Below are positions 6,287 to 7,345 of a stretch of DNA of 7,345 bases, in pieces. The stretch comes from Thermomicrobiaceae bacterium. GTDB lineage: Bacteria; Chloroflexota; Chloroflexia; Thermomicrobiales; Thermomicrobiaceae. Each line of letters begins with the position of its first letter. Position 1 is the first letter of the stretch. The stretch is from NCBI GenBank assembly GCA_025966355.1, contig JAICWZ010000091.1, positions 1 through 7,345 of the forward strand, in the 5' to 3' direction. Below the pieces are notes generated by a model that saw only the letters and a list, made by a program, of their open reading frames with translations, did not search any database and was not told where the DNA came from. The translations under genes and the position numbers were made by a program.

Positions 6287-7048
6287 GTGAATCCTCGACG
6301 AATCGCAATAATTGGCTTGGCGCTCTCGATGATGCTCGTCCTTGCCGCCTGTGGTGGCTCGAACGACAACGCGACCACCACTGCCACCAGCGACGGCACA
6401 TCTTCGACCGCCGCATCAAACGCTCAAGCGGTTGGCCTGGCTGACGCATATCAAAAACTGGTCGACGAGAAGTCGTATGTCATGACCGCCGAACTCTCGA
6501 ATCTCGAAGGCTCGCTCGCCAGCCTGCCGGGAATCACCGACCCGACAACCGTCAAGATCGAGCGCACCGGCGCTGATCGGAAAGTACAGGTGATCACCAG
6601 TTCAGGGCGAGCGCTCTTCAAACTCTGGCGTGTCGATGGGCAGTTGTATGTCGATTTCGGGCTTGGTCCGTCGAAGTCCTCTGCGGACGCTTCGCCGGTC
6701 AAACAGCTCGCGCCGCTGCTCGACGCCGATCAGCAAATCATCAACGGACTTGCCGCACAGGACGCGACGTTCACGGTGACTGGTGCGGCTAAGGTGAATG
6801 GCGTGAAAAGCAACATCGAGACGGCGCATTATGACCTCTCCCAGGCAGCCGATTCGATTTTCTCCGCAAGTGCCAACACGACGGTCGACGCCAAGATCTG
6901 GGTAGCGCAGGACGGCGGCTACCTGACGAAAGCCGATTTGACACTGAGCGAAGCGGGCAGCAGCACCGCCGACGCGAACGCCGGCGCTCACGTCGTGATC
7001 GACGTTACCGACTTCGGCAAGGCACCCGCGGTCAAGGCGCCGCTCTAA
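6287..7048 (+). CDS. Predicted lipoprotein, LppX/LprAFG-like
   Basis: A secreted, lipid-anchored protein of 253 residues. The N-terminus is a classic type II signal peptide: basic NPRR, a hydrophobic core (IAIIGLALSMMLVLA) and the lipobox LAAC with the lipidated Cys at residue 22, followed by GGSNDN and a Thr/Ser/Ala-rich tether (about 30-45). The mature domain alternates short beta-type stretches (SYVMTAELSNLEG, LFKLWRVDGQLYVDFG, TFTVTGAAKVNGVKSN, AKIWVAQDGGYLTKADLTLS) and ends with VIDVTDFGKAPAVKAP. That end and the overall pattern resemble LppX/LprA/LprF/LprG lipoproteins, half-barrel proteins with a cavity for lipids. The family assignment is by pattern and moderately secure; a role in carrying or sensing lipids would be inference. 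The GTG start has a strong AGGAG. It is a single-gene unit on the plus strand, divergent from the membrane protein gene, and its stop is 1 base from the convergent tsaC-like gene. Confidence 0.88.
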   Translation: MNPRRIAIIGLALSMMLVLAACGGSNDNATTTATSDGTSSTAASNAQAVGLADAYQKLVDEKSYVMTAELSNLEGSLASLPGITDPTTVKIERTGADRKVQVITSSGRALFKLWRVDGQLYVDFGLGPSKSSADASPVKQLAPLLDADQQIINGLAAQDATFTVTGAAKVNGVKSNIETAHYDLSQAADSIFSASANTTVDAKIWVAQDGGYLTKADLTLSEAGSSTADANAGAHVVIDVTDFGKAPAVKAPL

Positions 7049-7049
7049 T

Positions 7050-7345
7050 TCAGTCCGGAAGCGTTTCGGGCAGCTCGCCTGCTGTGATCGCGCCTTCGCG
7101 CAGAATGCTGATTCGTCCGCCGTCAACGGCGATCACCGTTGAGTTGACACCGCCCGGTGATGGGCCGTCGTCGATCACCAGCGCCGCCTGGTGAGCCAGA
7201 GCATCGAATGCTTCGCTCGCGTTCGTCGCGGCCGGTTCGCCCGAGCGATTGGCGCTGGTCGTCGCCAGCGCGCCACCGGCCGCCTCGATCAATGCAAGCG
7301 CCAGCGGATGGTCCGGAATGCGCAAGCCGACATGCCCGGTGTCGC
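7050..7345 (-). CDS. Threonylcarbamoyl-AMP synthase (Sua5/YrdC/TsaC family), C-terminal part
   Basis: Uses threonine, bicarbonate and ATP to make threonylcarbamoyl-AMP, the first intermediate for the t6A modification at position 37 of ANN-decoding tRNAs. Only the last 97 complete codons are in the window; the start lies beyond the right edge. The YrdC-domain signature is clear: VGLRIPDHPLALALIEA near the edge, then ATTSANRSGEPA, the classic T-S-A-N-x-S-G nucleotide-binding motif, then VIDDGPSPGGVNSTVIAVDGG and ILREGAI just before the C-terminus. The protein ends soon after, so there is no C-terminal Sua5 domain; this is the short TsaC/YwlC-type single-domain form or nearly so. The frame reads through the first residues at the edge (GLRIPDHP) without a start codon being needed there, so the ORF is 5'-truncated by the window. 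It converges with the lipoprotein gene, with one base between the stops. The symbol could be tsaC or sua5; I leave it open. Confidence 0.93.
   Translation of the reverse strand, partial: DTGHVGLRIPDHPLALALIEAAGGALATTSANRSGEPAATNASEAFDALAHQAALVIDDGPSPGGVNSTVIAVDGGRISILREGAITAGELPETLPD

Overview
The window is GC-rich and gene-dense and looks like chromosomal housekeeping sequence from a free-living bacterium. There are no transposases, integrases, CRISPR repeats, RNA genes or phage genes. The high GC content, frequent GTG/TTG starts, a stand-alone HisB, an LppX/LprAFG-like lipoprotein and a short coiled-coil gene beside rarA would suit a member of the Chloroflexota (Thermomicrobia-like). That placement is inference; an actinobacterial relative cannot be excluded from this sequence alone.

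Left part (1-2305). The 5' part of a D-alanyl-D-alanine carboxypeptidase gene (minus strand, running off the left edge) is divergent from a two-gene histidine unit, hisC then hisB (plus strand). These encode histidinol-phosphate aminotransferase and imidazoleglycerol-phosphate dehydratase. The 83-base divergent gap holds two interleaved inverted repeats. A TTGAGA/TATAAT promoter candidate for hisC lies inside the carboxypeptidase gene.

Middle part (2364-6187). All genes are on the minus strand and packed like an operon. In transcription order they are: a multi-pass membrane protein of unknown function, a 60-residue coiled-coil protein whose start region overlaps the membrane gene's end, the AAA+ ATPase rarA (mgsA), RNase PH (rph, 3 bases after rarA), and after 103 bases a RimJ/RimL-like GNAT acetyltransferase. 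This acetyltransferase gene converges on hisB.

Right part (6287-7345). A plus-strand lipoprotein gene with a clear lipobox and ribosome binding site is divergent from the membrane protein gene. It runs to within 1 base of the convergent 3' end of a threonylcarbamoyl-AMP synthase gene (Sua5/YrdC/TsaC), which leaves the window at the right edge.

The most notable anomaly is in rarA. An otherwise intact 447-codon reading frame carries an in-frame TGA exactly at the Walker B strand. The residues on both sides of the stop are also altered, and the pattern suggests a small cluster of compensating edits. This is either a very young pseudogene or a local sequence error. I see no convincing new multi-gene system here.
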